From contig JAPDRO010000004.1 in NCBI GenBank assembly GCA_030247885.1, positions 310,001 to 374,000 on the forward strand: a stretch of DNA of 64,000 bases. The letters run 5' to 3'. This document shows, in pieces, positions 37,054-48,960 of the stretch (the first letter of the stretch is position 1; each line of letters begins with the position of its first letter). The notes under the pieces are model-generated. The model was not told where the DNA came from and searched no databases. It saw only the letters and a list, made by a program, of their open reading frames with translations. Source of the DNA: Taxawa tesnikishii (nom. ined.) (lineage: Eukaryota > Ascomycota > Dothideomycetes > Dothideales). The position numbers were made by a program, and so were the translations under genes.

Positions 37054-37812
37054 ATGAGTTTCCAGGAGCGCGGTGTGTCTCGGTCGCACATACTGTACGC
37101 TCGGCGCGCACGTTGCTGACCCTTATCTAGCCAACCACCAGCTCTCGCAGCTCGACAAGGAGCTGTCCAAGTACCCTACCCTCAACAACTTCGAGAAGCA
37201 GACGTCGGTTCCCAAGGCCTACATGGTCCTTGGTCTCGGAGCCCTCTACTTCTTCCTAATCTTCTTCAACATCGGCGGAGAGTTCCTCGTCAACACTGCT
37301 GGTTTCGTCATCCCAGCCTACTACTCGCTCGACGCTCTGTTCAGCTCCGGCAAGGCCGACGACACTCAGGTAAGTCTGCCCACCCGTACACTATCTATCT
37401 GCCACTGCCACTGCTGCAAACCTGCGCTGACGCATCCTGCATAGTGGCTTACTGTACGTATATCCTGATCGTGACTGCCTCATTCAGCACGTGCCTAATC
37501 TTACCGCAGTACTGGGTGGTCTATGCCTTCCTGACCGTTTTTGAGAGCGCCATCAACGCTGTCTACTGGTTCCGTACGTTAACCTGCCGCATCAGGGACC
37601 AGCGTTTGTTTGTTGACGGCTTCTTAGCATTTTACTACACCTTCAAGTTCATCCTCGTCGTCTGGATGGCCCTTCCCCAGACCAACGGTGCCGCCGTCGT
37701 CTTCCGCTCCCTCATCCAGCCTCTTTTCGCCCGCTTCTTCGAGAACAACCAGGGCTCTACCTCCGCTAACCTCCGTGCTACCGCCGACCAGGCCACCGGC
37801 AAGACCCAGTAA
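37054..37812 (+). CDS. yop1: ER-tubule shaping protein Yop1 (DP1/TB2/HVA22 family)
   Basis: Membrane-bending hairpin protein that forms ER tubules together with reticulons. Five exons: 37054-37072, 37131-37369, 37445-37453, 37510-37573 and 37628-37812. The third is a microexon of only nine bases coding WLT; it is needed to give DDTQWLTYWVVYAFL, the conserved family segment. Introns are 58, 75, 56 and 54 nt, all GT-AG. The hydrophobic hairpins lie at about residues 38-90 and 95-140 (VPKAYMVLGLGALYFFLIFF; PFYYTFKFILVVWMALPQ). The tail is hydrophilic (NNQGSTSANLRATADQATG). 171 residues, typical size, no frame break. Confidence 0.96.
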
Positions 37813-39031
37813 GCGGATCGAGGACCACGCATTGCGAAACACCGTACAACATACGTGCTGGTCCATGCCACAGGCCTCTGGATGATGTGAAAGGGGCTTG
37901 CTTCGACGGTGTTTTGTATGCGTACATACGTCTCACGGGACCCACGACTTATGCGAAGTATTCTTCGAATAGACTATGATTGACGGCGGTGGAGGGACGG
38001 ATGACAACAGAACAGTGTGACAACTGTGAGCATTGACAGGCTTCTCATGCTTGACACGGCTCTCAGTCGCCTGCCGGATTATCTCATGAAATGATAGACT
38101 CGGTTTCCTATTAAACCCTTTCCTTGAAAACCCTTCGTGATGCCTCCCGAGCCGTGAGTGGCTCTCGTCGAGAAGCGCAAGACTTCAAACTGCGCTGAAT
38201 AGTGAGTCTGCGTAATGGTACGATGCCGCCATGCGTATGGTAGGTTACATGACGGCAGTCTCCTACTCTTTACAACAACACTATGCCTACAACATCGAAC
38301 AGAACCATCGATCCCGAGGAGCAGAACCAAAAGAACCCACGGCCCGTTGACGGCAACACCAGCCTTGTGCTGTTTATTCGAAGCTGAGTTTCTAGCGTGG
38401 CATCAAGGTGTGCTCTATCCCCGTCGTCCCAAACAGAGTTCCACTAATGATACGCGAGACCGAGCCTCGGCGTGGTTCATCTACCTACAGTACATCTACA
38501 ACCCTTTCTTTTCCCCGGCAACAGCTTCTTCTTGTTGTTCATAGCGCAACAAGCAGGTATACAAGTGGGCAATCCCGTTGTACAAAAAGAATGCCAAAAG
38601 AGACGCGGCCGTGACATGTTCCTAATATCTCGTCTCGTGATACTTTGTATGCGAGGGTGGGGTGCTGTTGTCCCTTCGTTTATTGCCTGATAAAGCCATC
38701 TGCAATCCCGTCATTCCCCTTCGTTGAAATCCTTCACCCCCCGATCTTGCTGTGTTGGTCCTATGCACCGGGTATCTGCTGTGACCTCCTTCCGCTGGAA
38801 CCGATGCTCGTGCAGTGCGATGAATGCGTGTCGCTGTGGGCTGCTGTGAATGTACGATGCTGTTCCGTAGTCGTGCTTTCGACTCTTCGCTGATGGAGGT
38901 CTTCTCCTTGCAAGTCCTGATCCGAAAACCCTCTGAGCAGTAAAGCCCGCATCGGAAGCCTTTCCCTTTGGTGCATCCCAATCGCTTCGTCTTGTGTATA
39001 CCATCTCATCCCTAGGTTCTCCCCTTCCCCT
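37813..39031. other. Convergent 3' regions
   Basis: Between Yop1 (+) and the Zn2Cys6 gene (-). A minus-strand open frame of about 130 codons (38761-39147) overlaps the end of the regulator gene and is probably 3' UTR. Nothing recognised. Confidence 0.5.
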
Positions 39032-39842
39032 TCATGGCGGCACCTCCACCACCTCAGTCTCGTATTTGATACGCATGTAGAAATCCGCATTGGGCATAAA
39101 CGCCCTGAACCTCGGCCCGACCGTCCAGTTACTGATGTTTGCCGCATGCTCCAGGAGTTTCTGATTCAGCATCGTGAATCCCGTGTCCGCATCCTTCGTC
39201 AGCCCGTCCTCGAGGCTGCCGTCCCAGTTCATGCTAAAAGTCCTCGCCATCTCCATCAACCAGCGGAAATCGACCTGCATGGTAGGTTTCTGCATCACCG
39301 CGTCCCGAAACAATGGCCAGACGAGAAAATCGTTCGCGATGGCGTGCGGGACGAACAGTTGCGATGCGGTTGGGCGTAACCACGCGGGTATGCCGGCGTA
39401 GTGCTCTGCACTGGGGACTAGCATCCAGCGCATGAGGTACCAGGCCGTGTGCATTGCGACCAATTGCTCGATCGAAGGATCCCGCACGTTGTTGACCAGT
39501 CGCGCGGCCCAGCGGCTCAAGTCGTCCGCCTGAGAAACGAAGGACTGTTCCGAGAACAGTGCATCCAGGCACGGTATTCCGGCGGTTCCAAAGACGGAGC
39601 TCACAGGCACGCCGTTGTGAATCAGGACCGATTTCTCGGACAGAAAAGTGCTGTAGGCGCGATTGTAGGGCGATGTAGATGGGATATGCATGGGCGGGAT
39701 CGACCAGAGGGGTTTTGTGGTAAAATTGGCCATTTGTACAGACTGGACGTCGGCCGGGTAGTTGTTGGCCAGAATGGCGGAGGAGAAGGCGAGATTGCCG
39801 AAAGTGTCGCGATGCGAGGGGCCGTCCTCTTCTTTTTCACTC

Positions 39843-39885
<43 letters not shown>

Positions 39886-41172
39886 GGCTCCTTCTTGATC
39901 CTTCGAAAAGGGGAAAGTGGGTGAAGGAGATCGTTGCCGTTTGAGGGAGTTCACGGAGCGAGTGGAGATTGAGTTATGCGATGAGCGAGTAGAAGTGGGT
40001 GAGAGGACGAACCCAGTCTCTGTCATTTGGTGGGTTGCGGCGCTGGATCGGCGACTCGCTTCTGCTGTTGTGTCTGTACACTGTCAGCCGCCGTCCAACC
40101 AAAAGTGCCTGAACGGCGTGGATGAAGTTCGTAGAGGAGGCATACCTTGTGATGATCTTTGCGAGCGCATTGCCCGCCATGCTTGTTCGTCCTCACCGGA
40201 CGCTTCATTGCGGTCGAAGAAGGGCAGCAGGTACGTCCGTTGCAGCGTGGGGGTGTTTCCTTCGGTTGAAGCAGTACACGGACGGTCAGACATGCTTGTG
40301 GGAGAGGCGCTGGTGCGGACATTGGAGACGCTCGAGCTCACCGAAGAGCGTTCAGACGACATCCATCTCGTACTGTATATTCCCACACACCATGAGCTAA
40401 CCTGAACTACTGGGATGGTAGATAGAAAGATGCTAGTGAAGAGAAGAAGGAATCGATGTTGGACAGTGATAGGAGCTTGGATTCCTACTCACTGCAGTCG
40501 GCTTGGACCAGCTGCCGCAGACTGCACCGTCTGCCCACCCTCGCTGTCCGCTCTTTCGAGTTGCGCAGGTGATTCATCAGGAGACTTGTTCCAGCTAGCC
40601 TCTTCGCGCAGGATGGTGGCTATGTCGTCACCTAGTCGCAGCCTTGCTAGTGTGTGGGTACTCTCATCGTCGTTTTGGCTGCGTAACTTGTTCAAGATGG
40701 CTTCCAAGGTGCGTGTCTTGTCCTTGTAGGCCTGCAGTTCCTTCTTCAGCTGGCTGCTCCGGCTGACGTTGCTGTCATCCACGTCGTAGACACAATCGTA
40801 CTCGCGCACCGCGCAGGTGCCGCATCTCGGGCGCACTCCATCGCACTAGAAGGCGCACATGTCAGTGAGTCCGTTCGACGAGAGTCGCATTAGCTGTGCA
40901 AATTGTCCGGGAGAAGTCCTCGTGCTTTCCCGCGGCGGCTGCTGGCTTCTCTGGTGGTGGTGGGAGCGTACCTTGCGCTTCTGTCTTTGGCAGTTCCTGC
41001 ATGCGATGCGAGTGATGCCGGCTCTTGTCTTGCCGGGCTGAGGGTCGGCGAGCCTGCCGCTGCTGCTACTGCTACTGCTTTGGTCCTGGGCCTGGGCCTG
41101 GGCCTGGGCGTCGGTACCCGGGCGCAAAGCAAGGCTCGGGGCCCTGCTCACGCCAGCATCACCGGCTGGCAT
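39032..41172 (-). CDS. Zn2Cys6 transcription factor with DUF3425-like C-terminus, frame breaks
   Basis: Fungal nuclear regulator. Exon 1 (41172-40972) ends in IACRNCQRQKRK and exon 2 (40845-40493) opens with CDGVRPRCGTCAVREYDC, together a complete C-x2-C-x6-C-x6-C-x2-C-x6-C cluster split by a 126-nt intron. A coiled coil follows (SQLKKELQAYKDKTRTLEA). The C-terminal 230 residues resemble DUF3425 (WLRPTASQLFVPHAIANDFL). An exon near 40372-40146 and the start of the next are uncertain. Two single-base losses are needed: one A in AAA at 40026-40028 (PQPTK to MTETGFVLSP), one base in the run at 39906-39913. In the resulting frame the CAG repeat codes Ser, not Gln or Ala. Exon 1 also codes AQAQAQAQDQ from a short hexamer repeat. 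Start at ATG 41172. Target genes unknown. Confidence 0.8.
39844..39885. repeat. (TGC)14 trinucleotide repeat
   Basis: Pure CTG/CAG run within the Zn2Cys6 gene. Three frames would give poly-Ala, poly-Gln or poly-Ser on the coding strand; flanking sequence supports Ser. Confidence 0.93.
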
Positions 41173-43421
41173 AGGACGCACACAACTCTTGTAAGTTTCT
41201 GTAGTCAAGAGAGGAAGGAACGAGCCTGCGGGTGCGGACTTCAAGTCCGTGCAATCACATCAATCGGCGGCAGAGCGGCCGAACGGAGTTTTGGCCGTCC
41301 AATTGGATTTTTGTGATTCTAGGAAAGGTTCCTCCAAACTTTGTTAGGAAAACTCAGAGATCACAGCTGTTGAGCGGCGGGCGTTCTGGACGCCCTGCCG
41401 TCTCTGTTTAATTGTCCGTCAGGTTAACGTTCTAGAACGGGCCAAGATCCCGTGAACTTGGAGTGGTTGGCCAACCGTTTGAGTTAATATAAACGCTCCC
41501 GTCGTGTAATGTCTGAGACGGCTGAAACACAACCACACTTGATCGAGGTATTTGTCTGCATGTGCACGGCAGACCGCATCTATTCCACGTCCTGACTGAT
41601 TTCGTGTTTTTTTATTCGCTGCCTCAAGGATGGCGGAAACCCAATTGGCAGTATCGAACTGGGGTCGACATCACGAGTCAAGTGTGGCAAGGAAATATGA
41701 CTCCAAGCCAAATTATGTGTCCGTTCGGGTGTATGACCGCCTCCGTGGAGTAACAACAAAAGTGCCAAGCATAAGTGATCATATGCACCTGTGTAACGTC
41801 TACAGCAGAGGCTCTTTAGTAGCAGGACTACCTACAGCCATACTGCCATCTAAACCAACGTCTCGTACGGAAAAGATGAGAACGCGCCCTTGCTTGCCAT
41901 GCCCAACGCCCTCTCTGCTGTTCTCGCCGGGAAGCTCGCATCCGTAACCCCGTCCATCCCGTCCATCCCGTCCGCTTCGTCCAGGGCTACGGTATGATAT
42001 TGGACAAAAGAGTACTAAATCACCCGTCAACCGCTCGCTTGATTCCGGTTGGCCGAAATGTCGTCCAGGAAACAATCTCTAGAACGACCCCAACCCTGGA
42101 TACCTCTTCCGGCCAGAGTTGTCATTACAATGCAAGAGCAACACCGCTACACTAACGTGTATGCCAGAACTCGGATGCAGACTGTGTTGTATTGGTCCGC
42201 AGCGGTCAATGTGTCTCCATGGTTTGCATCTGTTTGAGTTGCATCTGCAATCCGTGGTACCGAAGCTGATCGCTGCGGCAGGGCATCCGAGGGTTCCATG
42301 TCTACGCTGTCTTCTGTTCGTGACAGCCCGTCTGCGCTGTCTTCTGTGCGGGACAAGCTGTTTCCCCTATTGTAGTGTTAGAAACGGATGGCCGTACGGT
42401 GACGACAAGCCCAGACTTACTGTCATTGACACTGATGAGTGAATGGAACTGTCATCTGGTTCAGGCAAAGTTCCACGTCCATCCTCGTCCTTAGCATGAA
42501 TGGCTGCTGCTGATTTGATCTTTTTGATCACAATGATGGTGTTGGTCACTATAATAATGCTACTAGTGCAGGCGGATCTCATGAAGGCCCGAGGTGTTCC
42601 TGTCTATGGATTGGTTGTTTTCGCGCCGGTCTTGATGTACGACAATCCTCGTACTATCTCCAATATAGTGGTCTTCCTTTGTTGAACTCTTCGAACGGCT
42701 TAGACTGCCTACATTTTGGCGCATTGGGCGGTTTCGGGTGTGTACACTGCTTCGCTCATGCGTGTATCAACAGAGGGTGGTGATGCGCGAGTCGAGATTG
42801 GGCGGTCAGGACCTGTATTAGGTGACCGCTTCCGAGACAGGAAAGACCCGGCTGTTCACTCGTCTTGGGTTCACGGCTTGATCTTGACACACCTTTTCCT
42901 AGCGAGGGTAGTCGTTCACTCGATGAGAGCTATCGTTTCTCATGAACTGCCAACACACGTCTCGCTCTATGTGCGGATGTAAGACTGATTTCTCGAATGC
43001 GGCGCCGTAGACATGGGCTGACACGCCAAGGAGTTGCGTCCTCTTCGAAAACCAGTCGTGCAACTGATCCATATGATGGGACCTCATGCAAGCTCGTCAC
43101 GCCCTCTCTCTTTGAAAGTACGTGCCCGCTGCCCTTTCTTGTCTCGACCAGGATCCAAGGTGTGAGGGGAAAGATGCAGATATAGCTGAATGGATCAAGC
43201 TAATGAGGGCGGTCAGGGTGTTAGCGTGGTTGGGTCTATTAACGTGGTGGAGAATATGCGTGAAAAGATGTTGCTGTTATGGCAAGGCAGGACACATATG
43301 CTGCAATGAGCTTGCAGCGCCTTTGCTTTTATACACCGCATATGATCGTATACACTAAACCACTACCGACCACTTTCAGGCCTCTCAACGCTATCCCGCC
43401 TATCATTTCCCCTGCCAACGC
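41173..43421. other. Intergenic, about 2.2 kb
   Basis: Promoter of the Zn2Cys6 gene at the left and 3' region of Sac3 at the right. A short repeat of CCGTCCATC units lies at 41947-41973. Apart from the weak candidate at 42147-42582 nothing is recognised. Confidence 0.5.
42147..42582 (-). CDS. Weak candidate gene with SRTEDS repeat
   Basis: Two minus-strand frames could be exons of one small gene. The upstream piece has a hydrophobic helix (SSIIIVTNTIIVIKKIK) and an acidic Ser-rich segment; it ends at a good donor (GTAAGT after SVSMT), and an acceptor (ACAATAG) follows 54 bases later. The downstream piece has a tandem repeat (SRTEDSADGL then SRTEDSVDME) and an acidic low-complexity tail. The splice phases do not agree unless a base is wrong, as elsewhere in this window. 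No known family; expression is unproven. Confidence 0.22.
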
Positions 43422-46400
43422 TCAATCGCTCAACTCAAACGCATCCTCCGCCGTCCCCGTCCCGCCTTTGATAGCGCTCTCCCCATTCGTCAGATGCGAC
43501 TCAGGCGTAGGTCGTCTAATCACCGTTCCATCATCCTCAATTTCTTCCTCTTCATCGTAGTCTTCTTCACCCTCCGTAGCATCGTCTTGCTCCTCCTCAT
43601 CGTAGCCTTCCTCGCCCTCATCGTCATATTCTCCCTCGTCGTCCGAGTAGCGATAATAGACGCCTTGGCCGGGCTGGTCATCATCGCTGTAGCCCTCGTG
43701 ATCCTCGTCACGGAGAGACGCGCTTTCGGCGTCGTCCTCTTCCGCTTCATTGTCTCCTTGACTATCGGCGGCGAGGGCGGCGTACATATTGTTGACCAGC
43801 GAGGAGTGTCCGTTAGTCAGAGCTGGATCAATGGCAGGCACAGCGTCATCGCCTTCATCGCTTTCCGCTTTCGCTCTGAAAAGGCTGGAATGGCGGGCGA
43901 GACTGGGGTCGCCGAAAGAGGAACGTAATCCCTGAGGTTCTTCGCCTTGAACATGCTGCTCGTGCGCACCGCCGAGACCGTTAAATTGGTCCGAATACGT
44001 GACCTCGTTACCTCCGGGAGCATCGAGAGAAGTCTGATTTTGCTCATGATCAAACATCTCTCGGAACTGACTCATGCTGTCAGAGGCCAGATCCTGCAAG
44101 TTGTAGTGGTGTTCTCCGAGAGACGCTGGCTCTGGATCAGGGTATGTTCGAGCCGGTTGGGCAGGTTGAAGCTTTTCGTGTTCGTCTTCGTCGTCGGAGA
44201 CGAGGGAGATTACATTGGTTGGAGCTTGAGACACCGAGCGCGACCTCTCCGCCCGTTGCACTGGTACCTCAATCTTGTTGGCGGGCGGCGTTTGTGAACC
44301 TCGACAGGTATTAGCTGCGATGATATCAATGCCGGTATCGTGACTCTGAGTAGCCAAGACGGAGGTGAACGACAATCCAGAAGCAGTGTCACCCGCCTTG
44401 GCTGGTACGCCAAACGTGAGCGGGTCCTCACGATGCCATGTCTGGTCCTTAGGAGCCGCCGGAAACTTTGTGCGCGGCACGAATGGGGATGCTACGAGTT
44501 GCGACGACTCCGATGATCTTACTTCTGGAGGAGCAGCCATGGAATCGACATGACTCTCATGTTCCGACAACTCTTGCTCAAGTTTTTGCCTGCGCTGTGA
44601 GCGAGTGTTTTGTCGCAGTTGTTGAGACCTTCCTAGCGTGTGCGAAGAACTTCGAGCCTCCACAAAGTCGGGCGAACTCTGTTTTGAAGTCGGCGCCATA
44701 TAAATACCAGTCTGGCTCTGTGGGCGCGATCTGGACTCAATCATCTGTCTAGAGCGCTCGATGGCCTTGCCATACTGCTCGCGAGGGACAAATCTGCTTT
44801 CCCGCAGGCGGTACGCTGGTACGTTCGATGTTGCTCCACGGCCGGTAACGCTGTGAAGGAAATCTGGATCTTGAGAAGCGCGGTTGCGCGCTTCCTCCCG
44901 AGCTCTTCGCATAGACGGTGAGTTGGTGAAAGAATCTGAGCGCTGACTTTCTCCAAGCTGGTTCTTTTGCACCTCCGACTTGTACCAGGCGGCCGAGTCT
45001 GCCAAAGCTGCACGCGCAGCACGCGCGCGAGCGAACAACGTTTCGTCCTCCTCTTGCGTTCTAGATAGCGGCTTAACTGCTATAGGGTTCTCAGCGTCGG
45101 TGGCGAAAGTCATCGCTGAAGCCTGGCTTTGGATGCTCTGGCTACGGGCACGGGCAGAAGCCTGAGACGAGGAATCCTTCGGCGGGGTTCGCGAGCGTTT
45201 AGGTGGTGGGACCATCAGGCTCTCTGCACTCGCTTCCTCTATGCCTCTTTTCCTTGCGCCGTTCGATGTGATCGTAGCGCCACCGGGGTTGATGCCCATT
45301 GCCTTCAATCGGAAGTAGTTCGATGTCGTTGTGGATTTGAGCGGCGCATCATACCGCGAGCCGTGAAGTGAAACTCCCAGAAGCGACCTGTTGCTGATGG
45401 TCGACGGAGCTGGAGAAGGCTTGCTGACTCTTCCGCCATCGTCCAAGTGGCTTGTGCTCTTCATTCTCTTATGTCGATCTGCTCCGGCAACTGTTGCTGT
45501 TTGGGACCCATGTGCGGAAGTGGGCCGCTTTGACCCTCTTGATGTCGCAAACAGCACTGAATCGATCTTGGAAGCACCTTTCTCCATCTCACGTGCAGGA
45601 GTTTCCTGACCTGTACTCGCCAAACTTCCCCTTGTCAAAGAGCCATCCCGAACAGACCGATTGAGCAGGCCGGCCTGGCTCATCCTCAAGAACTCATCCA
45701 CAGCATTCACCTTTGCAGCTTCCCTCTTCTTTACTTCCCTTTGTTCCTGGTTTCTCTTTATCCTTCTTCTCTTTTCCCTTCCCTGACGAGCTAACCTTAA
45801 ATGCCAGCACACTTCTCTCCATCTCTTCCCATACCTATACATCAGAGTCTCCCTCCGGAACGTGTCGGCCTGCTCACGCATGCTTTCCTTTTCAACTTGA
45901 TTGAAAACGTCCATGATCGTCGCCTGTGCGTAGTACTCAACCCATTGCTTTAACAGTCCTCTGTCGAGGTTGAGTGTCACATCTTCTGCCAAAAGTTGAA
46001 GTACGTCCACCTTCGCCGGTGGCGGCGGTGCTGGTGTGTTTGGGACTGCGGGAGACGGCTGTTTGGTTGCGAATTCTGATGAAGAGAATTGCAGTCCCTT
46101 GGCAAGACCGTTGGTTTTGGCTTGTTCAACAGTGTCAGGCGATTTCCCTATCTGCTTCTCCGACAATCCGGTTGTAGGTTGCTTCGCTGCGTCTTTACCA
46201 CTCTCTGCCTCAGGACTAAATGATCGGGCCAGTGGACTGGGCTTCTTCGGCTGATTGGGCTGTGGTGGTATCGTAGAACCGAATGGCTTCTGCACGTTGC
46301 TAGGAGAACTGGCGGACGGGTTGGGGAAACCAAAAGCAGGCTTTGGCGTCGTACTTCCGGAATCACTACCAAATGTGGTAGTAGTACTGTGGCTGACGAC

Positions 46401-48960
46401 GCTTGGGGTCGGGGTCGAGCCGAATGGATTCGACAAAGTCTTAGCAGCCGTCTGCTTTGGCACCGTACCGGTCATGGAAACAAGAGGAGGTGCTTCGACC
46501 GGCGCCGGCGGCGTAGAAGAGAGTCGAGGTGTTGTCGACTTCGCTTCTAGTGTAGTCTTCGAAGAGAAAGGTGCTGTGGAAAACGAGAAGGGGCTCTTTC
46601 CAGCAGCTGGTGCAGATTTCTCTTGGGTGTGCGGAATAAACGTGTCTGGAACTGTGGCTTTCGTATCTGGCTGTTGCGGCTGAGTTGAGAAGATGGAATT
46701 TCCGGAAGTAGACTTGAGCGTATCCGGTTGCGATGGAAAGCCAAAGCTAGGCAGCTGTTTCTGGAACGAAGATACAGTAGACGAAGCATCGGACGGTGCT
46801 GCTGCCGGTGGCTCTGAGGCGTAATGTTTCGATGGTTCCGTAGCTGCCGCAGCAAATGGTGATCGGCCAAATGTCGAACTTGTTACTGGCTTTGACGCAA
46901 AAACACTAGGCGTTGCCGTATTGGATAGAGCGAATGGAGATGTCGTGGGTGCTGCTGGATTGACCGCAAACGGGCTGGAAGTCGTTCCTGGGGATGGTTT
47001 GCCGAACGTAGAAGTTGCACTGCCTTGGCCAAAAGGGCTTGAAGCAACCGGCGGTGAAGCAGGTTTTGAAAACGCAGTTGTGCCTTCTGCCGATGGTTTG
47101 CCCCAGGAGAAAGCACCAGAAGGCGTAGACGCGAATTCAGTAACCGAGTTGTTGTCTAACACAGCTGGCTTGTCAGTCATGATCGGATTTGGGGAACAAA
47201 CAGTGAGTCTTCATCCTCGATCATCTGTTCCATAGGCTCATCCTCCTCTTCGACCATTGCGCTCCTCCGCGCCGCTTCAACAGTTATGCCGTTAATGATG
47301 GCAGGTAAAGTCCTCCCGTATCTTTTGCTTTCCACTAATCTGAATGAGTGAATTTGCGACCTCAGTTCCGGCGACGGATCTGGAAATTTCTTCCCTGGAA
47401 CCGAGTTGAGGTCAATGAAGGGTTGACTAGTCTCTGATTGTGGTTCTTTGAAAGGAAAGCCATTCTGCTCGCAGAACTCTTCGGCCTGGTCCGGATCGTC
47501 GAAGCAGAGGAGATCAGTCACCACATCAAGGGTGAGTTCCGTAATGGCCATGTTTGAGCCAGCCCGCTTGAACCCACGCCAGATTTCTTCCAAAGCAGTG
47601 CGGCGCGCCAGAGTAAAATAGACTTCGCAAATGCAACTCATCAGATACGAAAGTTGATGCGACCCCACGATAGTGAAAACGTGGTTCCAGTCTTGCTGCG
47701 CGACTACATGCGCTGCTCTGGGCCGGAGTGGACCTTGCTGATCGGAAATGCTCTGGGCTCCCGCATACAAATCAAGGGCAATCTTCACTCGAGAGTCCGT
47801 CTTTATCTGCTCTTCCCAGTTATTGACTTGATCCTCGAGATCGGGAATAGGGTCCTGAATCCGGAAAATAACCTGATATGCTCGGAACTCCGCCTCATTC
47901 TGGAAGACCATACGGCCCTTGTTGTCGTTGTAATAATCCATCAAAGACCGCAGTGTCTTGTCCAGTTGCTCCCGTTCCTGATAAGCATCGTATCTCTCGT
48001 AGGGCTTCTCGGGCAGTGCCAGTTGGTGCATTGACAGAATATGAAACCTGGCAATGCGCTCGAAACAATCGGCGGCGATACGAACGTCTTCAAGCTTGGT
48101 GACTTGCTGGATAGAAAAGTCGTTGCGAATGGCGCGCGTACGGTCCCAGACGAAGTGATGTACAGATCCAAGAGAATCCGCGTTGCCGATCAAGTCGTTG
48201 AAAAGGTAGTCGCATGTTTTCTGGGGAGGAATCAATGGCAGTGGGGAGAATCGATTCGGGCCTACGTACCTTGAGCACGGCAGGAGGCCGAAGGTCGGAA
48301 GGTAGTTGCTCGTCTACGCCAGCAGCAGCGCGCCTGAACTTCTTGACCATGCGATATTCTGCAGGTGTATTTCCCTCGTCCTCCGGGTCCTGTTCTCCCC
48401 TATCAGCGCCGTGTGTAAACGGGTATTTCCTCCAACGCACCCATTCTGGACCCCAGACATCTTTCTGTACTACTCTCTCCACCCTTTCGAACTCCGGACA
48501 CATGTCCGGGCATGTTCCGACAGGTTTGATAGCCTCTGCCAAGGTGCGTGGCTTGTCGGGGTCGGCGAGGAATCCATGTGCGATAGCTTCGGTGCGTTCG
48601 TGATCACGGCGTTTCTTCAACTAAAGGGCCAAAAGGTCACTATCTCTCCGTCAGCAGTATTGAAGATGGGGTACGTACGATCTCCCAGCGCTGTTGGAAC
48701 GAACCACCGCTCGCGCCTTGTATAGGAACTCTTTCCGCTTGGTCTGTAAACGCCCTGATCGAAGAAGGCCCTCGCGCTGCCGAAGCTCCTCGAAACGATT
48801 GAGAAGCATTGCCGCGTGGTCCTCTTGGAGCTCCCCTAACTGGTTCACTGCCGCTAAATCGAACTGTATTGCTGCCTCCACGGCCTCGAGAAGGTCCGCG
48901 AGGTGCTCTACCTGTTGCGACGTTTGCGCGACCGCGTCCTCCTCTACCGCGTGACGACAT
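43422..48960 (-). CDS. sac3: Sac3/GANP nuclear mRNA-export scaffold, one frame break
   Basis: Scaffold of the TREX-2 complex linking transcription to mRNA export at nuclear pores. Exons 48960-48679, 48620-48270 and 48220-43422; introns of 58 and 49 nt. The RG-rich N-terminus (SSRGRGGRGR) is followed by the conserved SAC3 domain (VGTCPDMCPEFERVER, DYLFNDLIG, RAIRNDF, LDLYAG, QNGFPF). The long remainder has an FG/SPF-type repeat region (SSPFGQG, SPFAV, STFGRSPF), a helical CID-like segment (LLAEDVTLNLDRGLLKQWVE) and an acidic tail. The two reading frames meet in a four-base overlap at 47177-47180; SLFVPQ continues to NPIMTDKP if one base is missing in the T3/G4 run at 47188-47194. Then the protein has 1810 residues, large but within the range of filamentous-fungal Sac3 proteins. 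Confidence 0.92.

Noticed and set aside
47177-47180. Four-base overlap of two long frames, as in a bicistronic pair
   Set aside because: The two frames are parts of one Sac3 protein; one missing base joins them, and fungi do not normally use such overlaps.
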